A DNA stretch of 64,000 bases from Brachypodium distachyon (lineage: Eukaryota; Streptophyta; Magnoliopsida; Poales; Poaceae), in assembly GCF_000005505.3 (NCBI RefSeq), contig NC_016134.3:43552650-43616649 (forward strand). The letters run 5' to 3'. Positions 33,949-44,710 of this stretch are shown in pieces. Made by a program: the position numbers and the translations under genes. The notes under the pieces are model-generated. The model was not told the origin of the DNA. It did not search any database and worked only from the letters and a program-made list of their open reading frames with translations. How positions within the stretch are numbered: the first letter of the stretch is position 1; every line of letters begins with the position of its first letter.

Positions 33949-34338
33949 ATGGAGGGCGGAGAAGGGTCAGCGGGGGAGCCGACCAAGTACCGGGGCGTGC
34001 GGCGGCGGCCGTGGGGCAAGTTCGCGGCGGAGATCCGGGACTCGAGCCGGCACGGCGTCCGGGTGTGGCTGGGAACCTTCGACACGGCCGAGGAAGCCGC
34101 CAGGGCGTACGACCGGAGCGCCTACTCCATGAGGGGAAGGAACGCCGTGCTCAATTTCCCCGACCAGGCGCACGTCTATGAGGCCGAGGCACGGTCGGGA
34201 CGCTCTTCTTCTTCGTCGTCGTCGTCGAATCAGCAGCAGCAGCAGCAGAGTCAGGTGATTGAGTTTGAGTACCTGGACGATGAGGTGCTGCAGGGGATGC
34301 TCGACGACCACGACAAGTCCGGCCGCCGGAACAAGTAA
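33949..34338 (+). CDS. Small AP2/ERF transcription factor (ERF095-098-like, group IX)
   Basis: 129-aa intronless nuclear factor made of little more than its DNA-binding domain. AP2/ERF domain is about 13-71 ([43 protein letters not shown]), then Ser and Gln runs. The C-terminal [16 protein letters not shown] (103-118) is a CMIX-1-type activation motif, the hallmark of the short group IXc ERFs such as Arabidopsis ERF095-098. Predicted role is GCC-box binding in ethylene/jasmonate or stress responses. The start is the first ATG after a long pyrimidine-rich leader; a TTTTTAAACC TATA-like motif lies near 33730. It is not a tandem copy of the ERF at 21136-22110: the domains differ and the architecture is much shorter. 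Confidence 0.95.
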   Translation: MEGGEGSAGEPTKYRGVRRRPWGKFAAEIRDSSRHGVRVWLGTFDTAEEAARAYDRSAYSMRGRNAVLNFPDQAHVYEAEARSGRSSSSSSSSNQQQQQQSQVIEFEYLDDEVLQGMLDDHDKSGRRNK

Positions 34339-34339
34339 G

Positions 34340-34390
34340 CACGTACGTATACGTGTACGTGTACGCGCGTATACGTAGACGTATACGTAG
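34340..34390 (+). repeat. ACGT-rich alternating purine-pyrimidine tract in the ERF 3' UTR
   Basis: Begins 2 nt after the stop codon and contains about seven TACGTA/ACGT cores in 51 bp (CACGTACGTATACGTGTACG and onward). It is nearly strictly alternating purine-pyrimidine. Confidence 0.8.
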
Positions 34391-36053
34391 ATGTGTCTCC
34401 CGGCCTAATGCAGACATTGTATGAGTGCTATATATATGCAGCAGCAGCTGGGGGGGTGCAGTGCTGTGTATCGAGATCAAATTAACCATGCGATGCGATA
34501 CGTCGTCGACGTCGTCGCATGTACGTATAATAGGTACGATGATATCGAGCATGCTGTATAAGCTGCGCTAGCTGCTCATATCGATGAGATCATCCTGAGG
34601 ATTTGAGGTTTCATCGAGGTACTCACCAATTAACCATGCACCCTAGCTAGCTAAGTATTTTACATGATTTGCAGCCAATAACCCAATTGATTTGGTACGT
34701 TTTCTCGATCACTACTGTTTCATGGTTATGAATTTGGGAGAATTTCTGTCTCTGTCTCCGTGTGTATAAGCTGAATGCAGATCCGGCCAACATGCACGCA
34801 CGCAGATGCATAATCTGAAGAAATATAATCTCGATTCTACGACTCTTTCTTTCTTCCATATGGATCCATTCCTTGTTTTGGAAAATCAAATCGCTGCCTA
34901 GTCATATATAGTACACGTACTCAATCAATGGGATGGATCCCGGAAGTTTCATGCATGCACTGCACCTTACATATGCATACGGCTGCGCTAGCTACCTGAG
35001 AGCTAGCTCCATCCATGGAATCAATATTTGGATCGCCGCCGGCCCCGGTACCAAGTACAGGAGCTAGAACTTTCGAGAATGCATCACATCAGCGCAAGAG
35101 AATTGAAGCTTCTTGGAATTTGCTGCATGCGAGCTGTCACCTGCATATATAGTATGCAGTCCATCGCCACCAATTAATCAACCACAGAATGACAGCCCGA
35201 TCTCGGTTACGCAGCTGCTGAAAACTGAACGTGGAGACTGTACGTAAGTGGAGTACTACTAACGTACTCTATTCTGCCTCCTTAAATATGTGTTACAGGT
35301 TCCATCTTTATAAGCAACAACAGTAATTAATGCACCTGCTGATTATTACCGAAAGGCAATGATCGATCTAAACCAAACAATCAGTCGACACTGATTGTAA
35401 TTTGTTCAGCATGTTAAATTCGGCCAACTAGTGTACATTTCAGGGGAATGACCACTCCATGATACTGCGACGCAAGTGTACACATATATCAGGCTCCATA
35501 TCCACCCTTACTTCAACTTTGAGTCTAAATATAACCCAACTCATGCATAATATTCAACACAAACTCAACAAATACATATGCACATAGTGCCCCATGCTAC
35601 AAACATAGCAAAAATTAATAATGGGTTTTCAAAGAGCAAAAACTTGGCCTCTTATATTAACAAAGGAGTCACATGACATATTTACATACACGAAAGACAA
35701 CAAATAAAAACAAAGAAACTCATACTTAATTATGTGAATGGATGGAGATGATATAACACGTGTTTATGCTAATTATTCTGATGAATAACTGCTCAGATAT
35801 GTTTTTTCTTTTCTTTTCAATTTGCTGTTTTATAACACCAAATGTGATTTTGTAGATTCATATTAATTTTCAAAGGTTGTAAATTATAAATAGGGCAAAG
35901 GTCCGGGCAGAAAACAACCGTTTGTTCAGGTGTGGACACTCAAGCACCCGTAGATGATGGTACTATGGGCACAATACCTGAAACTATTGTTGTTAGTCTT
36001 GCGCCTTAGGATTAGTTGCCATGTGCTTTTTTACTTTACATCCTTTTGTTGAG
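34391..36053. other. Spacer; no gene seen
   Basis: AT-rich sequence with short ORFs only; ends at the target duplication of the LTR element. Confidence 0.5.
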
Positions 36054-36058
36054 AAGAC

Positions 36059-37381
36059 TGTTGTTAGGTTTGCCCAAAGATCAATCACATGAAGACTCAC
36101 GCGATCAGAAATTTATTTGGTCAGAGGCACGTGTGGTGTCTCCTTTGCTTTATTTCTTTCTCACAAAACTTATTAATACAAACTTGAACCGTATGTGTAT
36201 TTATACACACATAACCCGGCCAACAGCAAGACCCTAATACTACTACTAGTCGGACTAGTACTCATGTACCCATACGGACTCAACTTGCCAGCCAAACACG
36301 CTGGAAACAAAACATCTCCTAATCTGATTAGAACCCAAACACACTAGGCAAGATTATTCCAACAATCTCCCCCTAATCTTAGACTTCGTCTTCCGTGCTC
36401 CCCTGATCTTACTCACCACAACTTCACGACTTGTCGACTGCACTCAACGTATGATCCAGACTCCCAGTCACGCTAGCTCCCGCATGGACTACACCGCCCA
36501 CACCTAGCGCAATACGTGCTAGCTAAACCCATAGCTCCACGTAAAGACATGTCCTCATTGATGACACCCACCTTCACTGGTTACCGCCCCACTATACGCT
36601 TGAGCTTCCGTCTTCTCGTCGAGACACACAGATGACACCCGCCACCTTGTCTGCACGCACGTCTTCGCCCTCAGTGATACACCTCACCGGACAGCTCTTC
36701 TACCGTGACGCACTTCCGCTGCAACAGAGTCCCACACAGACGAGCACTTGGACACAACCACGACTCACAGACACTGACCTGGACGTACATACGCAGCTTG
36801 ACCCGATGTCGAGTACTTTCCGACGATCAGGATGATCTCCCATTACTAGGAGATCGGTCCACTGCGACGATAGTCCTATCTGATCTGCTGAACGTCGCTC
36901 CACTGCACAGCCACCGATTACTCGATCCAATCCGCTGAACACCTCTTCGCGCACTGCCACCGTTTGCCCGCTCTTATCCACGGACATCGCTCCGCCGCTG
37001 ATTGCCTGCCCCGAGACGCTAACACATCGCCTCCCCGAGGCAAGCGCGTCTTCAAATCTTGGACCTCACTCTACCAAATGTTAGGTTTGCCCAAAGATCA
37101 ATCACATGAAGACGCACGCGATCATAAATTTGTTTGACCAGAGGCACGAGTCGTGCCTCCTTTGCTTTATTTCTTTCTCACAAAACTTACTAATACAAAC
37201 TTGGACCGTATGTGTATTTATACACACATAACCCGGCCAACAGCAAGACCCTAATACTACTACTAGTCGGACTAGTACTCATGTACCCATACGGACTCAA
37301 CTTGCCAGCCAAACACGCTGGAAACAAAACATCTCCTAATCCGATTAGGACCCAAACACACTAGGCAAGATTATTCCAACA
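36059..37381 (-). mobile_element. Miniature LTR retrotransposon (TRIM/SMART-like), complete
   Basis: Two LTRs of about 306 bp (36059-36364) and 303 bp (37079-37381) flank 714 bp. A perfect 5-bp target duplication AAGAC lies at 36054-36058 and 37382-37386. Reading the minus strand, the LTR begins TGTTGGAATAA and ends CCTAACA. The polypurine tract TAGGGGGAGAT sits directly before the 3' LTR (36365-36375), and a partial iMet primer-binding site TGGTAGAGTGAGG follows the 5' LTR. The LTRs differ at about 12 of 303 sites, a moderately old insertion. The interior encodes no gag, protease, RT or integrase, so movement needed an outside (probably copia-like) element. Confidence 0.9.
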
Positions 37382-37554
37382 AAGACAACATTACGACATT
37401 CCTTTAATTTGAATTATTCTCAAGTGACAGTGACACCATATATCATCTGTAATATACAAGACTTGATGATGATCTGAAATCATTCTTTCGCGCACCTATA
37501 GAAATTTTTTTTACAAGATAACTCATACCATATAAGCATGACACTTCTAGACCA

Positions 37555-37925
37555 TCGTTCTTGTCACATTTGATCCATCAGTTAAGACTTTTGACAACTT
37601 TTTACCACGTTATATAATTATTTTCATCGAACTGACAAGCTGGACTCACATGTTAGGATGATGTGGCAGCTATGCAAATTAATAGCTTGAACAATGATCG
37701 TTCAAGGTATCAAAGCTATTATAAATTTGACCCTTTGGTTTATAATTTGACAGAACGCACTTGAACTTAAAGTGCTTTCCAGAACTAAACAAAATTAATG
37801 ATCACATGTCTAAATTGCCCACCTTTGATATGTGAGTCCAACTTGCCAGTTTGGGAAAAATAATAAAAAAGGTTAAATAATGTCACGAGATCTGAAATGA
37901 ACGGTAAAACATGACAAACAAAAAA
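37555..37925. mobile_element. Long-inverted-repeat element, degraded
   Basis: About 37625-37655 (ACTGACAAGCTGGACTCACA) and 37830-37856 (TGTGAGTCCAACTTGCCAGT) are inverted, and weaker pairing extends outward on both sides. Ends are approximate and no target duplication was identified. Confidence 0.5.
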
Positions 37926-38705
37926 TTACATGTAAAATCTGCCATAATAAACCAACTAGGGGATAAAAGATAAAACTAACTCTTGTTTTCTACATCAAGG
38001 GATCTTTATAAAAAAACTACGAGAACGTCCTTTTAGTGTCGACCTTGACGGTTTATTTGGTTAGGGAGAACTTGTGTGTGTGAGAGAGAGGGGAATTAAA
38101 CGGTATGTGCTACTCCCTCGTATCCATAATAAGTGTTTTCGATTTAATACTAATTCTGTGTAAACTCTAACCAACCGAACGCAAAAATAGACTTTCTCTA
38201 TGTCTAACTGACTACAAATTCAATTTCCTATGTCTAAAAATCAATTTCCTATGTCTAACTGACTACAGATTCCTTTCTCTAAACTTCCATTCCCATATTG
38301 CCAAACACGCTATCGGAGTCAGAGTGATTCAACTTTAATACTAATAAGTTGAACGATGTAAGTAATGAACAAAAAAGAGAAAAACAAACAAGAAAACGAA
38401 AGGAGAAAGAAGAACGCAAAGCCGACTTTTCTCATCAATTCAAAAAGGAACCAGAGTTCTATTCTAGCTTGTTTTTTTAAGGTTAGAGAGCAAGTGGGAT
38501 TCTCTTCTCTTCCCTTTGTCACGTCGGCAACGCAACCGCGCCCCAACCCAGGAGAGGAGGCAAGAAGCCAATTCGTGGCGTGTCCCGATCGAGGGAGACG
38601 ACCAGGACCAGGCCCATTCAGATCGTCGGAGGCGGAGCCCTCTCGGTCTTCGTCTCTCCTCCGCCGCGCTCGCGCGCCTCCTCCGCTCTCCCTTCCTCCG
38701 TCGCC
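37926..38705. other. Promoter and leader of the LPA1-type gene
   Basis: Left half has a Stowaway-like end (CTACTCCCTCGTATCCATAA near 38111) without a partner. From about 38500 the sequence turns GC-rich and pyrimidine-rich, as for a 5' UTR. Confidence 0.45.
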
Positions 38706-41700
38706 ATGGCTGGCCAGGCCAAGCTCCTCTACATTGTGGTCGTCGACGACAACGGCTCCTCCTTCCGCTACACCCGATCCCTCCTCCACAGCACCCTCCA
38801 GCTCATGGGATGCAAGCCCCGGCACGCATTCGAGGTCTTCCTCTTCTCCCGCTCCTCCTCCTCGATTCGATTTTGTTCGATTCGATCTGATTTTCATTTC
38901 AAATTTTTTTCGATTTTTTTTTTGCTATCCAAAACCAAAGATTAGCCGGAAGGTGTTCGATGTCGTCCGGGGCGACCCAGCAGAGATGGACCTGATGATG
39001 ATGGCCGGCGGCGGCAAAGGCGGCGTGCAGAGGTACGAGCTCCCGGATGCCACCACCAGCCCCCGCCAGTTCCAGTTCGAGCTCTACAAGCGCCGCACCA
39101 CCGTCCTCATCCCCAGGGATCTCTTCCTCCACCTCGTCTGCCAGGCCCTAGCCCTGTACAAGTACGTCGCGCCCAACCAGCGAAACGATCTCATACTCGC
39201 CTGCAGGTCAGTCCCCAACAATCTCTCTTTTTTTCTTTCTTTTTTTCATGAATGTCAATCACCAATCTGGTGGCTTAGTTTTTCTTCATGTCATTGTGGA
39301 TGGCTGGAATGTACAGATGACGATCCCTTAGTTCGTCAATATGCTTTACAAAGTAGATTTGTCAATCCTGACACTTTGAGAACAGAATACACATGCTGAC
39401 CTGATCCCTTATTTCGTTAACATGGTTTATAGAGTAAAAGGATATCAATTTGGCACTTTCAGAATACTATACATGTAATAATCTTCCCCAAATATTCAAC
39501 TTCAGGGGGAGGACCGTTCATTACAACTGGGCCGGATAACATGTTACTATTAGTACATTCCTATTCCATGCTAAACTTTGGGTACCACGAATGGAGACTG
39601 CAGCTGTATTCACGGATTAACGAGAGATGAAATGGTCTGTTGCAATTTGGATGAGTTAGTCAATGACAATAACTGGATTTTCCTAGTTTATGATGCAATT
39701 ACTGTTAATTATTCGCCTACCATTTCAAGCATTCAACTTTCTCTGGAATTATGCATATGTCAGGGACCATACCTTTAAAGGTGTTGATTCCATGCATTCT
39801 CTGTGCTACTGATATTCTTTTATCCTCTCTATAGGATTCGAGAAAGAAAGGAGTCTGTCACGGTTCTTCTCTGTGGGACTAGTGGTTGCGGCAAGTCTAC
39901 TCTTTCTACTTTGCTGGTACTCATCCTTCCTTAAATTTCTTACTGTATGTACTGCTGCAATCTTTCTTAGACCAGCCTATGCGATTAGATACTGTCAGAG
40001 CTAAACAATAAATTGGAAGCCTGTCAATGCCACCACAATAAAAATCACCCTTTCCATCCCTTGTTTGATTTAGATAGGAAATTATAATACTTATTAAATT
40101 AATCATTAAAGTCCTCATCAATTAGCTGGAAGCTCGTACATTAGACCTACAAGCAGAAATATTAAACTGTTTCTTGAACCAGAGCATGCCTTGTGCACCC
40201 AGTTTTATTGTTTCAGCTTTCAAGATTATAAATATTCCCATGTATCAACAGGGGAGCAGATTAGGAATCACGACTGTAGTTTCAACAGATTCCATACGTC
40301 ACATGATGCGGAGCTTTGTTGATGAGAAAGAAAACCCCCTTCTTTGGGCATCAACTTATCATGCAGGTGAATGCCTTGATCCAGTAGCAGTTGCTGAAGC
40401 AAAAGCTAGACGAAAAGCAAAAAAAAACTCAGGCATATCAAGCAGCTCAGGTATTGATTACGAGAAAAATGGGGTTCGGAGCGACAAAGTTGATGGAAAA
40501 CCAATCGGGAAGAAACAAATGGCTATAGAAGGTTATAAAGCACAAAGTGAAATGGTGATTGATAGTTTGGATCGGCTAATTACTGCGTGGGAAGATCGGA
40601 AAGAATCAGTTGTTATCGAGGGTGTTCACTTGAGCCTTAATTTTGTGGTATGTGATTTTAAATGTTTATTTTTTGCAGTACATTTTCCTTGTTCTAGCGC
40701 TAGTTGTTTTCTTTTGTGACTAAATATCACATATCAGATTATTATGTTTTCCCGCCAAAGTGCAATTATTGATGAATGATCCATATGTCCTGATTCCCCC
40801 TGATATATTCCGTATGAAATTGTGAAATCATTTGAATATTTCAGATGGGGTTAATGAGGAAACATCCATCAATAATTCCTTTTATGATCTACATATCCAA
40901 TGAGGACAAGCACACTGAGAGGTTTGCTGTACGTGCAAAGTACATGACACTTGACCCAACAAAAAATAAGTATGTCAAATACATCAGCAACATTAGAACT
41001 ATCCAAGAGTACCTCTGTAGCCGAGCTGACAAATACTTAGTTCCCAAGGTAAACAACACTAATGTTGACCGGAGTGTTGCTGCTATCCATGCCACCGTCT
41101 TTAGCTGTCTCCGCAGGCGAGCTACTGGAGATCAGTTGTGTGACTCTGATACAAATACCATAGCAGCTGTAAATGAAGAGTACAAGAACCAGTGTGTCGC
41201 TAACTCCATGAGTTCCAAGGGGATGTTCAAATTAATCCAACGTCTAGGATCCTCAAGAAAGCTCATGGCCATCATTAATGTGGATGGATCTGTTTCAAAG
41301 GCTTGGCCGGTTGAATCCAGTACTGGCAGAGATGGGAAATGCAGTTCTGAACCTGGGAACAAGAAATCTTTAGGAAATCCAATATATGGACCTCTAAGTA
41401 TTGGAAGGGCAGAATCAGTCAATCTCCAGTTTGGCTCCTTTGGAATAAGTGCCTGGCCTACTGACACAGGTTGTACAAGTCAAGCTGGAAGTGCCGATGA
41501 CTCATGGATCAATGCTAATGAAGGCAGTAGCAGCCATGTTGCATCTTCATCCGGTTCCCCTAAGAAGTTGGATGGACATTGTAAAGAGGTATGCGATTTT
41601 ACTTTTTTGCTGATAACGTCAACTTGTCTGATTTTGTTGCCACCGGTCAGTCGAGAGAGATAACACCATCCGAATTATCAGATTGAAACAAGATGGAGAG

Positions 41701-42661
41701 CCTACCTGTGTCTTAATTTCTGATTATTTTTCTTTATTGGGGTTAGATTAAAGAGTTATCAGCAGCATCTGGTAGTGATGACGATGACGAAGAAGAAGCT
41801 GATGTTCCACCTAATTCAGGGAGTGATGAGGATCTAAGTGAGGAAGACAAAGAGGAAAACCATGATGAGGTGAGAGACAAGGCAGTCTTTTACCTTGATT
41901 TTAAGTTACTGTAGCCTGGATGTAGTGAGTTACAAAATGCTTGGATATCAATGACAAATGTCCACCACAAAAATAGTGAAATGTAAATGTAAATAATAAT
42001 CTGATGATTTGATTCCATGGCACCTTTGGATTTTGTTTCAGAGATTAATGTTCTAAAGAATAAATATTAACAAACCAATAAGAAAGGATGTGATGTTGAT
42101 CTTCTGCAATCTAGGTTGGAGATAGTTGGCTATAAACCACGTTGTTTTTGTAAGCTCCATTGCATTCTATGCATGCATAACAAAGTTTTTTCTTTCCTTT
42201 TGGGTTGAAAATGCTTGACAACGTTATTAACATTTCTATTTGCTTAGCAGATGGAAGGGTCTGTTGATGAGGATTGCAATAGGTCTGATGAGGAATATGA
42301 TGACCTGGCCATGCGGGACAGTATGGAGAATGGTTATTTGAGTGATGATGGCATGGTTCACACCGGCTCATGCAAATTTTCAAGCAACAGGTTTTTGGAT
42401 AGCAATCAACAGAACCAGAGCACGCCAAGAAAACAGCTAGAGACTATGCGCAGCCTGTCGAAGATCGATATATATGTTCCTGAGACTGCGCGGTCTTCTT
42501 CTGCTATGCCTGTGGGCACAAGCAGCAAGAGGAACATGACTAGGAAGTGGAGGCGGTCCCTGAGTGACTCATTCCGCTCGCGACCACGGAGTTGTCCATG
42601 TCTTGCGGAATCAGCGGTGAAGTTGAAGGGCCCTACCATTCCAGTTGCTCCTGAGAGCTAG
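38706..42661 (+). CDS. LPA1: P-loop NTPase protein LPA1 (low phytic acid 1), 2-phosphoglycerate-kinase-like; 7 exons
   Basis: Exons 38706-38834, 38941-39206, 39835-39916, 40252-40647, 40845-41588, 41747-41869 and 42251-42661 keep frame and give 716 aa. The N-terminus ([17 protein letters not shown], then [12 protein letters not shown]) matches the start of plant LPA1. A Walker A loop GTSGCGKST (146-154) spans the end of exon 3. [20 protein letters not shown] and VVIEGVHL follow, as in archaeal 2-phosphoglycerate kinases. The C-terminal third is acidic and Ser-rich, ending in a basic [17 protein letters not shown] segment. In rice, loss of the orthologue lowers seed phytate, so a role in inositol-phosphate metabolism is inferred; the biochemical reaction is not settled. 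The exon 1 donor (GAG|GTCTTC) is weak, but only this junction restores the conserved reading. Confidence 0.93.
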
Positions 42662-43353
42662 GCATCTAGTTGTTTACCTGGTGATGAAATAATAACTAGG
42701 GAACATGGTCAGATGAATAATGGAACTCTTGGTTTCTTGTCTAGCCTCTAACCGTCTTCTGGTAGAATCTTTCTGTTTGGAATTGGAGAGTGATTTTTTA
42801 ATGCAAGCTCTCTAGTAAAAGAAGACAGTAGATTACCTCCAAAATATGTGTAATTCTGGAGAGGAGTGGGAAATAGAGTGCAGTGCAGTAGAGTAGAGGT
42901 TTGCTAATGATGTTGCTCTGTGAACGAACAAGTGTAATAGCTCCAGTAGTGCATTTTTCTGCTTACGTTGTTGCTAGTTGGGTTGACGTGCTGGGCCATG
43001 ATTTATAAATTGAAATTGGGAGGAATCCAGGTGAAAATTACAATTTTCCGCATGTTAATTCATGTTCGAGTTTTCTAAGAGCAAGTAAATTTCCATGCAA
43101 GAACAATGAGTTTTGTGCCTTGGGCAAAAGAAGACGATGTTGTGCTAGAAAGTTTGTTTTTAGCACATAAACTTGTTCCTTTTGTCCAGTAAACAAGAAG
43201 GCTCTTTTTTTACATGAAACTTTATGGGAAGGTTAAAAGCTCAAACATGTACGTACTCAATGTTTTTCAGAATTGGTCGACATTCTTTAATATATACTGG
43301 ATGCATGAACACCCAGGAGAATAACAAAAATTGTAAATGATGTCAAAATTTCT
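42662..43353. other. 3' region of the LPA1-type gene; no gene seen
   Basis: 3' UTR and spacer up to the solo LTR. No supported ORF. Confidence 0.5.
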
Positions 43354-44153
43354 TGTTGTAGTAAAATAAAACCTTTAAATGGGCCGGGCCGTATATCCTA
43401 CGTGACGACGACTAAATCAACATTTCTCAGCACAAGTCAAGACGCCAACGTGACATGGTCAATCTTACATGACAAGGGAAGACAAGTCAAGCCTCTCATG
43501 CCATGATCAAAAGGAAAATTGAGCTTGAGTAGAGGGCAAGAAAGGAGTGAGAGTGCCCTTAGTCCATTGGACCATGGACCAAGCCCCACTTTTTTTATTT
43601 GGTGCACACAAACGCTATGGACCAAGAAGTTACTTTTAACATTTTGTCCCCACTTTTCTCTCCTCCAAGGGTAGCCATGTTCTTTTGTCATGGACCCCTA
43701 GGCTATAAATATCCTTCATGGGGGCAACCATTCACTCTCAACTTGAATAAAATTAAGGAAAGAGGGCTAGAGATCCTCTTTGAGAGGAGCTCTAGTTTCG
43801 GGATCTCAGGAAGCCTCGTTCGGCCTGATCCCGAAGGAGAGGGAATCGGGTTAGAGTCCTAAGAGTATCTCGACCTCGCTACTTGGAAAGCCTCGTTCGG
43901 CCCACGTACGAGACGGCCCCTTTCGACCTCTCGCTAAGTGATTCGGGGAGTTTCGATCGACCCGAAACACTTTGGCTAACGATTTTCTCGAAACCTCTTC
44001 TAACATAAGACTAGGTCGCACCCGCAGAGTCGACCGAACCTATTCAAAAAATATCGACGTGTCAAGTTGTCCAAGTGTACATGCCCTACTTTTACGCACT
44101 TGTGTCATCGAGTTTGGCACTCCTTACTCTAATTGTCGTCGAGAACAACAACA
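43354..44153 (+). mobile_element. Solo LTR, 800 bp
   Basis: Begins TGTTGT and ends ACAACA, flanked by a perfect 5-bp target duplication TTTCT (43349-43353 and 44154-44158). It carries its own TATA box (GGCTATAAATATCC near 43700) and AATAAA about 40 bp later, as in the U3/R region of an LTR. There is no second LTR or internal domain, so it fits unequal recombination between the LTRs of a former retrotransposon. Superfamily not determined. Confidence 0.82.
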
Positions 44154-44710
44154 TTTCTAAATTGTATTTTTAACTTACCCGCAAAGTTTCATGTGAAATG
44201 GAGCATTTTGATGAAAACAAATAAGTTTCAGCGCTTAAAATGGGAAGCAACTTGTTTGTACAAGCAAGATCGATTTGGACGAATAACCAACGTACAAGGA
44301 AGATCGATTTGGACTTATAGCCAACGTGTTTTGCCTATCTCGGCGCCACACCAACCACGCGAAGACCAAAACCATAAATAAATACTTTCAGAAACAGTAA
44401 ATAACATCTCACAAACAGACAAAAGATGATAATCAAACCATGCATTCTCAAGGTCATAAACTACACATAACACACGCATCCGATTGGTGCCGTGCCGTGC
44501 TGCGCAGCGCATAGATAACTAACTGCAGACAGCATTACTCTCGGCATCATCCTTCATATGCAGCGGATTCACTCAAGATGACAAATTCAACTCCTACCCA
44601 TTCTCCACAATACCCTTTTTGACTTGGCACTTACTCGATCAACCAGCAGGAAACGTGTTATCCCATACATTGAGATGCAGGGCATCACCTGCGGCCTCGG
44701 CACGGGAACC

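Noticed and set aside
38365..39399. 344-aa continuous ORF across LPA1 exons 1-2
   Set aside because: Reads exon 1 in the wrong frame and through the intron. Only the spliced model begins with the conserved MAGQAKLLY text.
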